In this document: piece after piece, positions 1 through 6,175 of the stretch
How positions within the stretch are numbered: the stretch's first letter is position 1
Layout: each line of letters opens with the position of its first letter
NCBI GenBank assembly: GCA_023393575.1
Contig: JAEWKX010000268.1
Coordinates: 1 to 6,479 of the forward strand
From: Pseudomonadota bacterium
Lineage (GTDB): Bacteria; Pseudomonadota; Alphaproteobacteria; Rhizobiales; Rhizobiaceae
Direction of reading: 5' to 3'
DNA: 6,479 nt
Notes under the pieces: model-generated
The model's database searches: none
What the model was told of the DNA's origin: nothing
Seen by the model: the letters and a program-made list of their open reading frames with translations, nothing else
Program-made: the position numbers and the translations under genes

Positions 1-24
1 GTTCAAGAATCGCGGCAGTGAGTC

Positions 25-53
25 TTGATGCCTTACATGCCGCACAATAAATG
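25..53 (+). promoter_or_regulatory. weak candidate promoter upstream of pmbA
   Basis: TTGATG at 25-30, preceded by C, resembles an alphaproteobacterial -35 (CTTGAC type). After a 17-nt spacer comes TAAATG (48-53), within the AT-rich stretch CAATAAAT, a poor -10 match. A start near position 60 would leave a leader of about 15 nt that still includes the GAAAGG ribosome site. This is inferred from consensus matching only. The first 24 bases show nothing recognisable. Confidence 0.25.
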
Positions 54-75
54 GAGCGGCAACGAAAGGCACACA

Positions 76-1422
76 ATGACCTCCGCCATCGATTCCGAAG
101 CTCTCCTCGCCCGCGCAACCGAACTGATCGACCTGGCCAGGGCCGCCGGGGCCGATCAGGCGGATGCGGTGGTCGTCCGTTCCCGATCGCGCTCCGTCAG
201 CGTCCGGCTCGGCAAGGTGGAAGGCACCGAAGCATCCGAGAGCGACGATTTTTCGCTTCGGGTGTTCGTCGGGAAACGCGTCGCCAGCGTGTCGGCCAAT
301 CCCGGCTTCGACATGAAGGTGCTGGCGGAGCGGGCGGTCGCCATGGCCCGTGTTTCCCCGGAGGATCCCTATGCCTGTCTGGCCGAGGAAGCCGACCTGG
401 CCAGGAGCTATCCCGATCTTCAGCTCTTCGATGACACCGAGGTCCCGACGGAGAAGCTGCGGGAGGCGGCGCTGGAGGCGGAACAGGCCGCCCTCGATGT
501 GGCGGGCGTCACCAACTCCTCCGGCGCGGGAGCGTCCGCAGGCATGGGAGGCCTCGTGCTGGTCACCTCCCACGGCTTTTCCGGCAGCTACATGGCCAGC
601 CGCTTCGGCCGGTCGGTCAGCGTCATCGCCGGCGAAGGCACGAAGATGGAGCGCGATTACGACTACGACAGCCGGCTCTATTTCGCCGATCTGGACGATC
701 CGCGGACCATCGGACGCCGCGCGGGAGAGCGGGCGGTCCGGCGCCTCAACCCTCGCCAGGTGGATACCGGCAGCAATCTCACGGTGGTCTTCGATCCGAG
801 GATCGCACGCGGCTTCGTCGGGCACATAGCCGGGGCCATCAACGGTGCCGCGGTCGCCCGCAAGACCAGCTTCCTGCGCGACAAGATGGGACAGCGGGTG
901 CTGAAGGCGGGGCTCGACGTCACCGATGATCCGCTGGTCGTCCGCGGCTCCTCGTCCCGTCCGTTCGACGGCGAGGGTGTTTCGGGCAAGCGGCTCGTGA
1001 TGATCGAGGACGGCGTTCTTAATCACTGGTTCCTGTCGACATCCACCGGCCGGGAGCTCGGGCTTCCGACCAACGGACGAGGTGTGCGCGGCGGTTCGGC
1101 TGTAGCACCTGCCTCGACGAACCTGGCGCTGGAGCCGGGGATGATGTCGCCGGAAGAACTGATCCGCGGCGTCGGCAACGGGTTCTACGTGACGGAGCTG
1201 ATCGGGCAGGGGGTCAACATGATCACCGGCGAATACAGCCGCGGCGCGACCGGTTTCTGGATCGAGAACGGCGAACTGTCCTTTCCCGTATCGGAGGTGA
1301 CCATCGCCTCCAACCTGAAGGACATGTTCATGCGCCTTACGCCGGCGAACGATATCGACCGCAAGTTCGGTGTCGCCTCGCCGACCCTGGCGATCGAGGG
1401 CATGACCCTCGCCGGACGCTGA
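76..1422 (+). CDS. pmbA: TldE/PmbA-type subunit of the TldD/TldE metalloprotease
   Basis: Member of the TldD/PmbA (U62) family, 448 residues, close to the roughly 450 of E. coli PmbA. In that family TldD and TldE form a cytoplasmic heterodimer that degrades unfolded peptides and processes some modified peptides; TldD carries the HExxxH metal site and TldE lacks it. Here the matching region (about residues 243-258, RGFVGHIAGAING) has no HExxxH, so this is the TldE/PmbA type. Other landmarks are RDYDYDSR at 193-200, PFDGEG at 296-301 and the C-terminal TGEYSRGATGFWIENGE at 384-400. The ATG at 76 is preferred over TTG 25 or ATG 28 because GAAAGG (64-69) lies 6 nt before it and the family fold begins just after it. 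No tldD is visible here, so the partner must be encoded elsewhere. The phosphatase gene follows after 4 nt. Family assignment is secure; the peptide substrate is unknown. Confidence 0.93.
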   Translation: MTSAIDSEALLARATELIDLARAAGADQADAVVVRSRSRSVSVRLGKVEGTEASESDDFSLRVFVGKRVASVSANPGFDMKVLAERAVAMARVSPEDPYACLAEEADLARSYPDLQLFDDTEVPTEKLREAALEAEQAALDVAGVTNSSGAGASAGMGGLVLVTSHGFSGSYMASRFGRSVSVIAGEGTKMERDYDYDSRLYFADLDDPRTIGRRAGERAVRRLNPRQVDTGSNLTVVFDPRIARGFVGHIAGAINGAAVARKTSFLRDKMGQRVLKAGLDVTDDPLVVRGSSSRPFDGEGVSGKRLVMIEDGVLNHWFLSTSTGRELGLPTNGRGVRGGSAVAPASTNLALEPGMMSPEELIRGVGNGFYVTELIGQGVNMITGEYSRGATGFWIENGELSFPVSEVTIASNLKDMFMRLTPANDIDRKFGVASPTLAIEGMTLAGR

Positions 1423-1426
1423 TCCG

Positions 1427-2233
1427 ATGGCCGGCGAGCATCCGGACTGGCAGGCAGACCTTGATTTGATCCGACAGGCGGCCCGCGAGGCCGGAGAGGT
1501 TGCGCATTCCTTTTTCGGGCAGTCTCCGGAGGTCTGGTGGAAGAACGAGGGGCGATCGCCGGTAAGCGCTGCCGACTTCGCCGCCAATGACCGCCTCGAA
1601 AGCCAGTTGATCGCGGCCCGGCCGCACTACGGCTGGCTTTCGGAAGAGACGGACGACGACAGCGCCCGCCTTTCCCATGATACCCTCTTCGTCGTCGATC
1701 CGATCGATGGAACGCGGGCGTTTATTGCCCGTGAGCGGACCTGGTGCGTGTCGGTCGCGGTGGTGCACCGGGGACGTCCCGTAGCCGGCGTGCTCGTCGC
1801 GCCCGCACTGGGCGAAGAATTCAGCGCCTCGGTGGATGAGCCGGCCCTGAAGAACGGCGAGCGCATTTCGGTCTCCCGTCGCGATCCGGCACTGCCGCTG
1901 ACGCTGGCAATTGCCGAGGACCTGCTGCGGAAGGTTCCGGCGGAGGACGTTCATACCATCCGCCGGGTGCGTCACGTGCCGTCGCTGGCCTATCGGCTGG
2001 CCATGACGGCCGAAGGCAGTATCGACGGCACGGTGGTGAAGCGGAACTCGCATGACTGGGATCTGGCGGCGGCAGACATCATACTCGAGCGCGCCGGAGG
2101 CCGGCTGCTCGATGCTGATGGCCGGCCTCTCGTATACAATCGGGAAAGCGTGAAGCACGGGATGCTGCATGCCGGCAGTGGTCCGGCTCTGGACAAACTG
2201 CGCCGGTTCATGCCAGACGAACCCGCAGGTTGA
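1427..2233 (+). CDS. inositol monophosphatase-family phosphatase (CysQ-like)
   Basis: A 268-residue protein of the Mg2+-dependent, Li+-sensitive phosphatase superfamily (IMPase, CysQ, fructose-1,6-bisphosphatase). Motifs are in the expected order: LSEET at 71-75 (metal-binding Glu), DPIDGT at 91-96 (Asp91 and Asp94 as metal ligands) followed by RAFI, and WDLAAAD at 211-217 (Asp212 as a further metal ligand). The length is normal and nothing is missing. The DPIDGTRAFI and WDLAAADIIL forms would suit a 3'(2'),5'-bisphosphate nucleotidase (CysQ, which removes PAP from sulfate assimilation), but inositol monophosphatase or another sugar-phosphate phosphatase cannot be excluded, so no symbol is given. 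The start lies 4 nt after the pmbA stop, with only a weak GGA at 1414-1416 as ribosome site, which suggests translation is helped by ribosomes finishing pmbA. Soluble cytoplasmic protein; no signal peptide seen. Confidence 0.88.
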   Translation: MAGEHPDWQADLDLIRQAAREAGEVAHSFFGQSPEVWWKNEGRSPVSAADFAANDRLESQLIAARPHYGWLSEETDDDSARLSHDTLFVVDPIDGTRAFIARERTWCVSVAVVHRGRPVAGVLVAPALGEEFSASVDEPALKNGERISVSRRDPALPLTLAIAEDLLRKVPAEDVHTIRRVRHVPSLAYRLAMTAEGSIDGTVVKRNSHDWDLAAADIILERAGGRLLDADGRPLVYNRESVKHGMLHAGSGPALDKLRRFMPDEPAG

Positions 2234-2291
2234 CGTTTCTCTCCCGGCCAGCAAGAACAGCGTCCGGGAGGACAAGCTGAAGGGACTGACA

Positions 2292-2534
2292 ATGCCGGAA
2301 ACGAGCGAAAAGAAACAACTGCTGCACCTTGTCTTCGGTGGCGAACTGGCGAGCCTCGAGGGGATCCAGTTCAAGGACCTCGACAATCTCGACGTCGTCG
2401 GCATCTTTCCCGACTATGCCACCGCGCTTACCGCCTGGCGCGCCAAGGCGCAGCAGACCGTCGACAACGCCGAGATGCGTTACTTCATCGTCCACATGCA
2501 CAAGCTGCTCGATCCGGAGACCAAGGGCGCCTGA
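2292..2534 (+). CDS. DUF4170 family small protein
   Basis: An 80-residue protein matching the DUF4170 family of alphaproteobacteria as I recall it. The core LLHLVFGGEL (10-19), KDLDNLDVVGIFPDYATALTAW (28-49) and the segment NAEMRYFIVHMHKLLDP (59-75) are typical. No signal peptide, membrane span or catalytic motif is visible; it looks like a small soluble alpha/beta domain. The function is not known to me. An upstream in-frame start near 2169 is rejected because it lies inside the phosphatase gene, while ATG 2292 has AAGGGA (2280-2285) 6 nt before it. It follows the phosphatase after 58 nt and precedes waaA by 167 nt on the same strand. That position fits an accessory role near envelope genes but does not prove one. 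Confidence 0.87.
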   Translation: MPETSEKKQLLHLVFGGELASLEGIQFKDLDNLDVVGIFPDYATALTAWRAKAQQTVDNAEMRYFIVHMHKLLDPETKGA

Positions 2535-2542
2535 GCGTCGAA

Positions 2543-2558
2543 ACAGGGGATATCCTGT
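2543..2558 (+). other. small hairpin after the DUF4170 gene
   Basis: ACAGG (2543-2547) pairs with CCTGT (2554-2558), with a further G-T pair inside and a GATA loop. It starts 9 nt after the DUF4170 stop. No T tract follows, so it is not a complete intrinsic terminator; it could stabilise an mRNA 3' end or be chance. Confidence 0.3.
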
Positions 2559-2611
2559 CGCTGTGGCTGGATGCGGAGACCATTGTGTTCCATGGTTTCC
2601 CCGACGCTATT

Positions 2612-2642
2612 TTGACGTATTCGTAACAGAACAGGTTATGCT
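2612..2642 (+). promoter_or_regulatory. candidate promoter for waaA-HAD-lpxK
   Basis: TTGACG at 2612-2617 matches five of six bases of the sigma-70 -35 box. Downstream, TATGCT at 2637-2642 matches four of six -10 bases, but the spacer is 19 nt, longer than ideal; GTTATG at 2635-2640 gives a 17-nt spacer with a poorer match. The stretch is locally AT-rich in an otherwise GC-rich window. A start near 2649 would give a leader of about 50 nt before waaA. The -10 overlaps the base of the terminator-like hairpin at 2641-2662. Confidence 0.45.
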
Positions 2643-2662
2643 CCGTCGCACGGAGGGTTTTT
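2641..2662 (+). terminator. intrinsic terminator-like hairpin before waaA
   Basis: CTCCGT (2641-2646) and ACGGAG (2650-2655) form a perfect 6-bp stem with a CGC loop, followed by GG and five T residues (2658-2662). This is the shape of a short Rho-independent terminator for transcripts arriving from pmbA, the phosphatase and the DUF4170 gene. The stem is short and the T run is two bases away, so termination may be partial. A transcript starting near 2649 would lack the left arm and would not be terminated. Confidence 0.45.
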
Positions 2663-2701
2663 CAGATTGGCAGGCATTCGCAGGCATCGAGGGTTGGCGC
2701 G

Positions 2702-4021
2702 ATGAGCAGGGGATTGGCGCGTGCTGTGCTGTCCGGCTATCGCGTGGCCGGGATTCTGCTCTATCCGCTCGCCGCTCCCTATCTCACCTATCGAAGCTGG
2801 AAGGGAAAGGAGGACCGCGCCCGCCGGTCCGAGAAGCTGGGGCATGCCAGCGCACCACGGCCGCGGGGGCCGCTCGTGTGGGCTCACTCGGCGAGCGTCG
2901 GCGAGACGCTGGCGCTCGTTCCGCTGCTGCGTGAACTGGGGCGGCGCGACATCCATGTCCTGCTGACGACGGGAACGGTGACCTCCGCCGAACTGGTCAA
3001 GACACGCCTCGGAAACGACGTCATCCACCAGTACGTGCCCCTTGACATGAAGTTCCCCGTCAAGCGCTTCATATCCTACTGGCGGCCCGACGCCTGCATC
3101 ACGGCGGAATCGGAAATCTGGCCCACCACCATGCTGGAACTGTCCCGGCGGAAGATCCCGCAGATCAGGGTCAATGCCCGCATTTCCGACCGGTCCTTCG
3201 AGCGGTGGCGGAACCATGAACAGGTCGCGGAGGCGCTTTTCGGCAGGATGTCGCTCGTCGTCGCGCAATCGGACATCGATGCTGAGCGTTTCCGGGATCT
3301 CGGCGCCTGGCCGGTTCTGGTCTCGGGGAATCTGAAAGGCGACACTGACCCGCCCCCTTGTGATCCGGTCGTGCTCGACCGCTATCGCCGGGACATCGGT
3401 GATCGCAAGACCTGGGCGGCGATCTCGACCTTCGAAGGCGAGGAAAAGGTTGCCGCCGGTATCCACAAGGTCCTGAAGCCTCGCAACGGGCAGCTGACGA
3501 TCATCGTTCCCCGCCATCCTGAGCGGGCGGATGCGATCGAGGAAATGCTGAAGGCCCAGGGACTGGTGGTGGCGCGCCGGTCGCGCAATGACGCCATCAC
3601 GCCGGAAACCGACGTCCTTCTCGGCGATTCCATGGGCGAGATGGGGCTCTATCTGCGGCTGACGGAAGTCGCCTTCGTCGGCCGCTCCCTGACGGGAGAG
3701 GGCGGGCAGAACCCGCTTGAACCCGCAATGCTCGGCTGTGCGGTGCTCTCCGGAAGCCAGGTCCAGAACTTCCGCGATGCCTATGCCAATCTGGTCCGCA
3801 AGGGGGCGGCCCGGTTGGTGCGCGACGTGGAAATGCTGGCAAAGGCGATTCACTACCTGCTCTCCAATGATCTTGCCCGGCGCAAGATGATCGACGCGGG
3901 GCAGGAAACGATCACGGAAATGCGCGGCGCGCTGGCCGTGACCGTCAAGGCACTCGAGCCCTATATCAACCCGCTGACGGTCAGCGCGCGCCTGCAGCCG
4001 AAGGCCGCCGCGGCGCAATGA
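2702..4021 (+). CDS. waaA: 3-deoxy-D-manno-octulosonic acid (Kdo) transferase
   Basis: WaaA/KdtA, 439 residues, a GT30 glycosyltransferase that transfers Kdo from CMP-Kdo to lipid IVA at the cytoplasmic face of the inner membrane. Residues about 9-30 (VLSGYRVAGILLYPLAAPYL onward) form the N-terminal membrane anchor. WAHSASVGET at 60-69 holds the expected catalytic base Glu68; AESEIWP is at 135-141; the C-terminal domain has ISTFEGEE at 241-248, PRHPER at 270-275, GDSMGEMGLY at 308-317, FVGRSL at 325-330 and GGQNPLEP at 334-341. The usual STHxGEE and GGHNPLE histidines are Phe244 and Gln336 here. ATG 2702 has GAGGG (2689-2693) 8 nt upstream and leaves the complete anchor in the protein. The stop overlaps the start of the HAD gene, and lpxK, the preceding step of the pathway, follows. 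Assignment is firm; whether it adds one or two Kdo residues cannot be read from the sequence. Confidence 0.96.
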   Translation: MSRGLARAVLSGYRVAGILLYPLAAPYLTYRSWKGKEDRARRSEKLGHASAPRPRGPLVWAHSASVGETLALVPLLRELGRRDIHVLLTTGTVTSAELVKTRLGNDVIHQYVPLDMKFPVKRFISYWRPDACITAESEIWPTTMLELSRRKIPQIRVNARISDRSFERWRNHEQVAEALFGRMSLVVAQSDIDAERFRDLGAWPVLVSGNLKGDTDPPPCDPVVLDRYRRDIGDRKTWAAISTFEGEEKVAAGIHKVLKPRNGQLTIIVPRHPERADAIEEMLKAQGLVVARRSRNDAITPETDVLLGDSMGEMGLYLRLTEVAFVGRSLTGEGGQNPLEPAMLGCAVLSGSQVQNFRDAYANLVRKGAARLVRDVEMLAKAIHYLLSNDLARRKMIDAGQETITEMRGALAVTVKALEPYINPLTVSARLQPKAAAAQ

Positions 4022-4734
4022 ACGGCCGGTCCTGCTCCGGTATCGCCGGCATCCTCTTCGACAAGGACGGTACCCTGATCCGCTACGACGAGAGCTGGGG
4101 CCCGGTGAACCGTGAGGCGGCGCGCATTGCGGCAGCCGGCGATGTCCAACTGGAGCCCCGGCTTCTCCTCGCCGTGGGCATGGACCCGCAAACGGGTCTG
4201 ACGCGGGCCGACAGTCTGCTGGCCGCCGGCAATGCCGCAGAGATCGCCCTCGGCTTTTCGGCGGCGGGCTCGCCGGTCGATGCGGCGGAGCTGACGGTTC
4301 TTCTCGACGAATTGTTCGTGCGTGCCACGGAATATGCCGTCCCGGTCACCGATCTCCACGCATTGTTCTCGCGGCTCAAGGCGCGGGGGCTGAAGCTCGG
4401 CATCGCCTCCAGCGACAACGAGCTGTCGATCCGCCAGACGGCGGAACGCTTCGGGATTACCTCCTGCGTCGACTTCGTTGCCGGCTATGACAGCGGTTTC
4501 GGGACGAAGCCGGATGCCGGCATGCTGCTCGGGTTCTGCGCTGCGACACGGCTTGAGCCGCGACAGGTGGCGATGGTCGGGGACAACCGCCACGATCTCC
4601 AGATGGGAGCCAATGCCGGAGCCGGTATGAAGATCGGTGTGCTGACGGGTACGGGCTCGCGCGAAACGCTCGCCGGCCTTGCCGACATCTGCGTCGAGGA
4701 TATCACCGCTCTCGAGACCCTGTTGCAGGGCTAG
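4018..4734 (+). CDS. HAD-superfamily phosphatase, phosphoglycolate phosphatase-like
   Basis: A 238-residue HAD hydrolase with all four motifs: FDKDGTL at 14-20 (nucleophile Asp15, acid/base Asp17), IASSD at 129-133 (motif II Ser), the motif III Lys164 in GTKPD, and [10 protein letters not shown] at 188-197 (motif IV Asp189 and Asp193). An insert of about 85 residues between motifs I and II is a helical C1-type cap, which favours small phosphometabolites. It resembles phosphoglycolate phosphatase (Gph), but many such proteins have other substrates. It is unlike KdsC, the Kdo-8-phosphate phosphatase, which is shorter and lacks a cap. Its ATG overlaps the waaA stop (ATGA, 4018-4021), a typical sign of translational coupling, and no good separate ribosome site is visible. 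The position between waaA and lpxK suggests co-expression with Kdo-lipid A synthesis. Enzyme class is clear; substrate and role are unknown. Confidence 0.9.
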   Translation: MNGRSCSGIAGILFDKDGTLIRYDESWGPVNREAARIAAAGDVQLEPRLLLAVGMDPQTGLTRADSLLAAGNAAEIALGFSAAGSPVDAAELTVLLDELFVRATEYAVPVTDLHALFSRLKARGLKLGIASSDNELSIRQTAERFGITSCVDFVAGYDSGFGTKPDAGMLLGFCAATRLEPRQVAMVGDNRHDLQMGANAGAGMKIGVLTGTGSRETLAGLADICVEDITALETLLQG

Positions 4735-4829
4735 CCGCGGACACCGGCGCTCCGAAGCCTGCACTTGCCTTTTCTGCGGACTTTCCCTTTTGTGCCGGTG
4801 ACCGATTGGATCGCGGGGAGTTTTTGCTG
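4735..4829 (+). other. HAD-lpxK intergenic region, no clear promoter
   Basis: These 95 nt contain a pyrimidine-rich tract (about 4763-4793). CACCGGC (4742-4748) and GCCGGTG (4794-4800) are complementary arms 45 nt apart. TTGCCT (4765-4770) and TTTTGT (4788-4793) with a 17-nt spacer form only a poor promoter match. No T-tailed hairpin is seen, so read-through from waaA-HAD into lpxK is expected. Confidence 0.3.
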
Positions 4830-5873
4830 ATGGTATCCGAAGCGCCGCCGTTTTGGTGGTCGAAGGCCGACTGGCGTGCATGGGGGCTTGCCCCGTTCTC
4901 CTTCATCTATGGACAGGTCGCCGGACGGCGAATGGCCATGGGCACGCGTGCGAGCATCGATGCGCCGGTTCTTTGCGTCGGAAACTTCACCGTCGGCGGC
5001 GCCGGCAAGACGCCGACCGCCATGACGCTGGCGCGGGCCGCGCAGGCTAAGGGATATACGCCCGGCTTTCTCACCCGCGGTTACGGCGGTTCTCTGGACG
5101 TCACCACGTTGGTGGATGCCGGACATCACCGAGCGACGGCCGTCGGGGACGAAGCCCTGCTGTTGTCGCGGGTGGCGCCCACCGTGATTTCCCGCCGCCG
5201 GGCGGATGGCGCGAGGAAGCTCATCTCCGAAGGCATCGACCTCGTCATCATGGATGATGGCTTTCAGAGCGCCCGCCTGACGCTGGATTTCGCCCTGATC
5301 GTGATTGACAGCGTCCGGGGAATCGGCAACGGCCATCTGGTGCCGGGAGGCCCGGTTCGCGCACCGATCGCAGAACAGATGCGCCACCTGTCGGCAATCC
5401 TGAAGGTAGGTAGTGGCGATGCGGCCGACCAGTTGGTTCGCCAGGCTGCGAGGGCGGGAAAGGCGGTCCATGTGGCAATGCTGGCGCCGCGGCCGGCACC
5501 GGACCTTGCGGGAAAGCGCGTCCTGGCCTTTGCCGGGATCGCCGATCCCGCCAAATTCTACCGGACGCTGGAGGGTCTCGGCGCGCAGATCGTCGCGCAG
5601 CGGTCTTTTCCCGACCATCACTATTTCACCGAGGACGAGGTGGCCGACCTCGTTCGGGAGGCCGACCGGCAGGGCCTCGTGCCTGTAACGACGGCCAAGG
5701 ACGCGGTACGGTTGACCGGAATGCAGGGCGCCTATGAAGACCTCTTGCTCAAGACCAGGGTGGTGGAGGTGGACATGTGCTTCGACGATCCAGGCGCTCC
5801 CGGCAAGGTGATAGACCTTGCCGTTGCGAACTATCGCCAGAGGCGTCTTCGGGAAGGTGGAAAGGGACGCTGA
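4830..5873 (+). CDS. lpxK: tetraacyldisaccharide 4'-kinase
   Basis: LpxK, 347 residues, the inner-membrane-associated kinase that phosphorylates the 4' position of tetraacyldisaccharide-1-phosphate with ATP to form lipid IVA, the acceptor for WaaA. The N-terminal region (residues 1-35, aromatic and hydrophobic with WW at 9-10 and [14 protein letters not shown] at 15-28) matches the family's membrane-binding helix. [11 protein letters not shown] at 51-61 is the P-loop, LTRGYGG is at 81-87, VGDEA at 105-109, and MDDGFQ at 141-146 includes the conserved Asp pair expected to take part in catalysis. [11 protein letters not shown] (234-244) and FPDHHYF (260-266) are C-terminal family motifs. ATG 4830, with GGGGAG (4815-4820) 9 nt upstream, is chosen over an in-frame TTG at 4806 because that TTG precedes the ribosome site. 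The gene ends 10 nt from the convergent DUF2093 stop. Length is normal and nothing is missing. Confidence 0.96.
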   Translation: MVSEAPPFWWSKADWRAWGLAPFSFIYGQVAGRRMAMGTRASIDAPVLCVGNFTVGGAGKTPTAMTLARAAQAKGYTPGFLTRGYGGSLDVTTLVDAGHHRATAVGDEALLLSRVAPTVISRRRADGARKLISEGIDLVIMDDGFQSARLTLDFALIVIDSVRGIGNGHLVPGGPVRAPIAEQMRHLSAILKVGSGDAADQLVRQAARAGKAVHVAMLAPRPAPDLAGKRVLAFAGIADPAKFYRTLEGLGAQIVAQRSFPDHHYFTEDEVADLVREADRQGLVPVTTAKDAVRLTGMQGAYEDLLLKTRVVEVDMCFDDPGAPGKVIDLAVANYRQRRLREGGKGR

Positions 5874-5889
5874 TTCCGGAGGATCAGCG
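5868..5889. terminator. inverted repeat spanning both convergent stops, possible bidirectional terminator
   Basis: CGCTGAT (5868-5874) and ATCAGCG (5883-5889) are perfect inverted arms around an 8-nt centre. On the plus strand a T-G and a C-G pair extend the stem to 9 bp with a CGGA loop. Each arm holds the last Arg codon and TGA of its gene (lpxK on plus, DUF2093 on minus). No real T run follows on the plus strand; on the minus strand only a pyrimidine-rich stretch (CCCTTTCC) follows. It could slow or end transcription from both sides, but it is not a canonical terminator. Confidence 0.35.
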
Positions 5890-6114
5890 GCTCTGGCTGG
5901 GCAGGACGCCGGCACGCTTGTCGGCCTCCAGCGACGCAGCGGCGTCGATATAGGGTTCCTGCCGGGCGACACTCCAGTAACGAAGCTCGTCGAGGGGGAT
6001 CAGGGCGCCGGTGACCGCGCAGACGACGTGGGAGCCGGCGGTAACGATCTGGTAATCGCCGTCGAGATACCGGATAGTGGCTTCGCGATTGCCGCTTCCC
6101 TCGAACCGGTTCAT
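5884..6114 (-). CDS. DUF2093 family small protein
   Basis: A 76-residue protein matching the DUF2093 family of alphaproteobacteria as I recall it. Landmarks are NREATIRYLDGDYQIV (9-24), Cys32 in VVCAVTG (30-36) and the strongly conserved-looking IPLDELRYWSVARQEPY (39-55). No signal peptide or membrane span is visible, and its function is not known to me. The start at 6114 is preferred over the in-frame ATG at 6138 because AGGAGA (6126-6121, minus strand) lies 6 nt before it, while the upstream ATG would put this ribosome site inside the coding region and add an atypical basic MIFRRRRK. It lies 61 nt downstream of mutL on the same strand, so the two are probably cotranscribed, and it converges on lpxK. 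Confidence 0.87.
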   Translation of the reverse strand: MNRFEGSGNREATIRYLDGDYQIVTAGSHVVCAVTGALIPLDELRYWSVARQEPYIDAAASLEADKRAGVLPSQSR

Positions 6115-6175
6115 CTTTCGTCTCCTGCGGAAAATCATGGGACCATCTAGCGTGCCGGGCGGCGGAGCGCCAGTC

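Noticed and set aside
1..24. Tail of an upstream gene (frame 1 reads six codons to TGA at 19-21)
   Set aside because: Too short to identify; any random sequence could give this.
12..61. GCGGCA / TGCCGC repeats before pmbA as an operator
   Set aside because: Six-base GC-rich words recur by chance in this genome and show no consistent spacing.
2230..2258. TTGACG at the end of the phosphatase gene as a -35 box for the DUF4170 gene
   Set aside because: At a 17-nt spacing the downstream hexamer is AAGAAC, no -10 match, and the hexamer is explained by the coding sequence and stop codon.
1337..2404. 355-codon minus-strand open frame opposite the phosphatase gene
   Set aside because: Covers the ends of three well-supported genes and shows no motif; best explained by GC-rich codon use.
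2329..2934. 201-codon plus-strand open frame bridging DUF4170 and waaA
   Set aside because: Overlaps both real genes out of frame, with Arg/Ser/Pro-rich composition and no ribosome-site support.
2636..4018. 460-codon open frame on the minus strand opposite waaA
   Set aside because: It is the shadow of a high-GC gene: rich in Arg, Pro, His and Gly, without recognisable domains, and exactly opposite a clear WaaA.
4731..5972. 413-codon minus-strand open frame opposite lpxK
   Set aside because: Antisense to a complete LpxK and running into the DUF2093 gene in another frame; composition is low-complexity Arg/Pro/His and no family is recognisable.
5818..6150. 110-codon plus-strand open frame after lpxK
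   Set aside because: Antisense to the DUF2093 gene, which has a strong ribosome site and recognisable family motifs.
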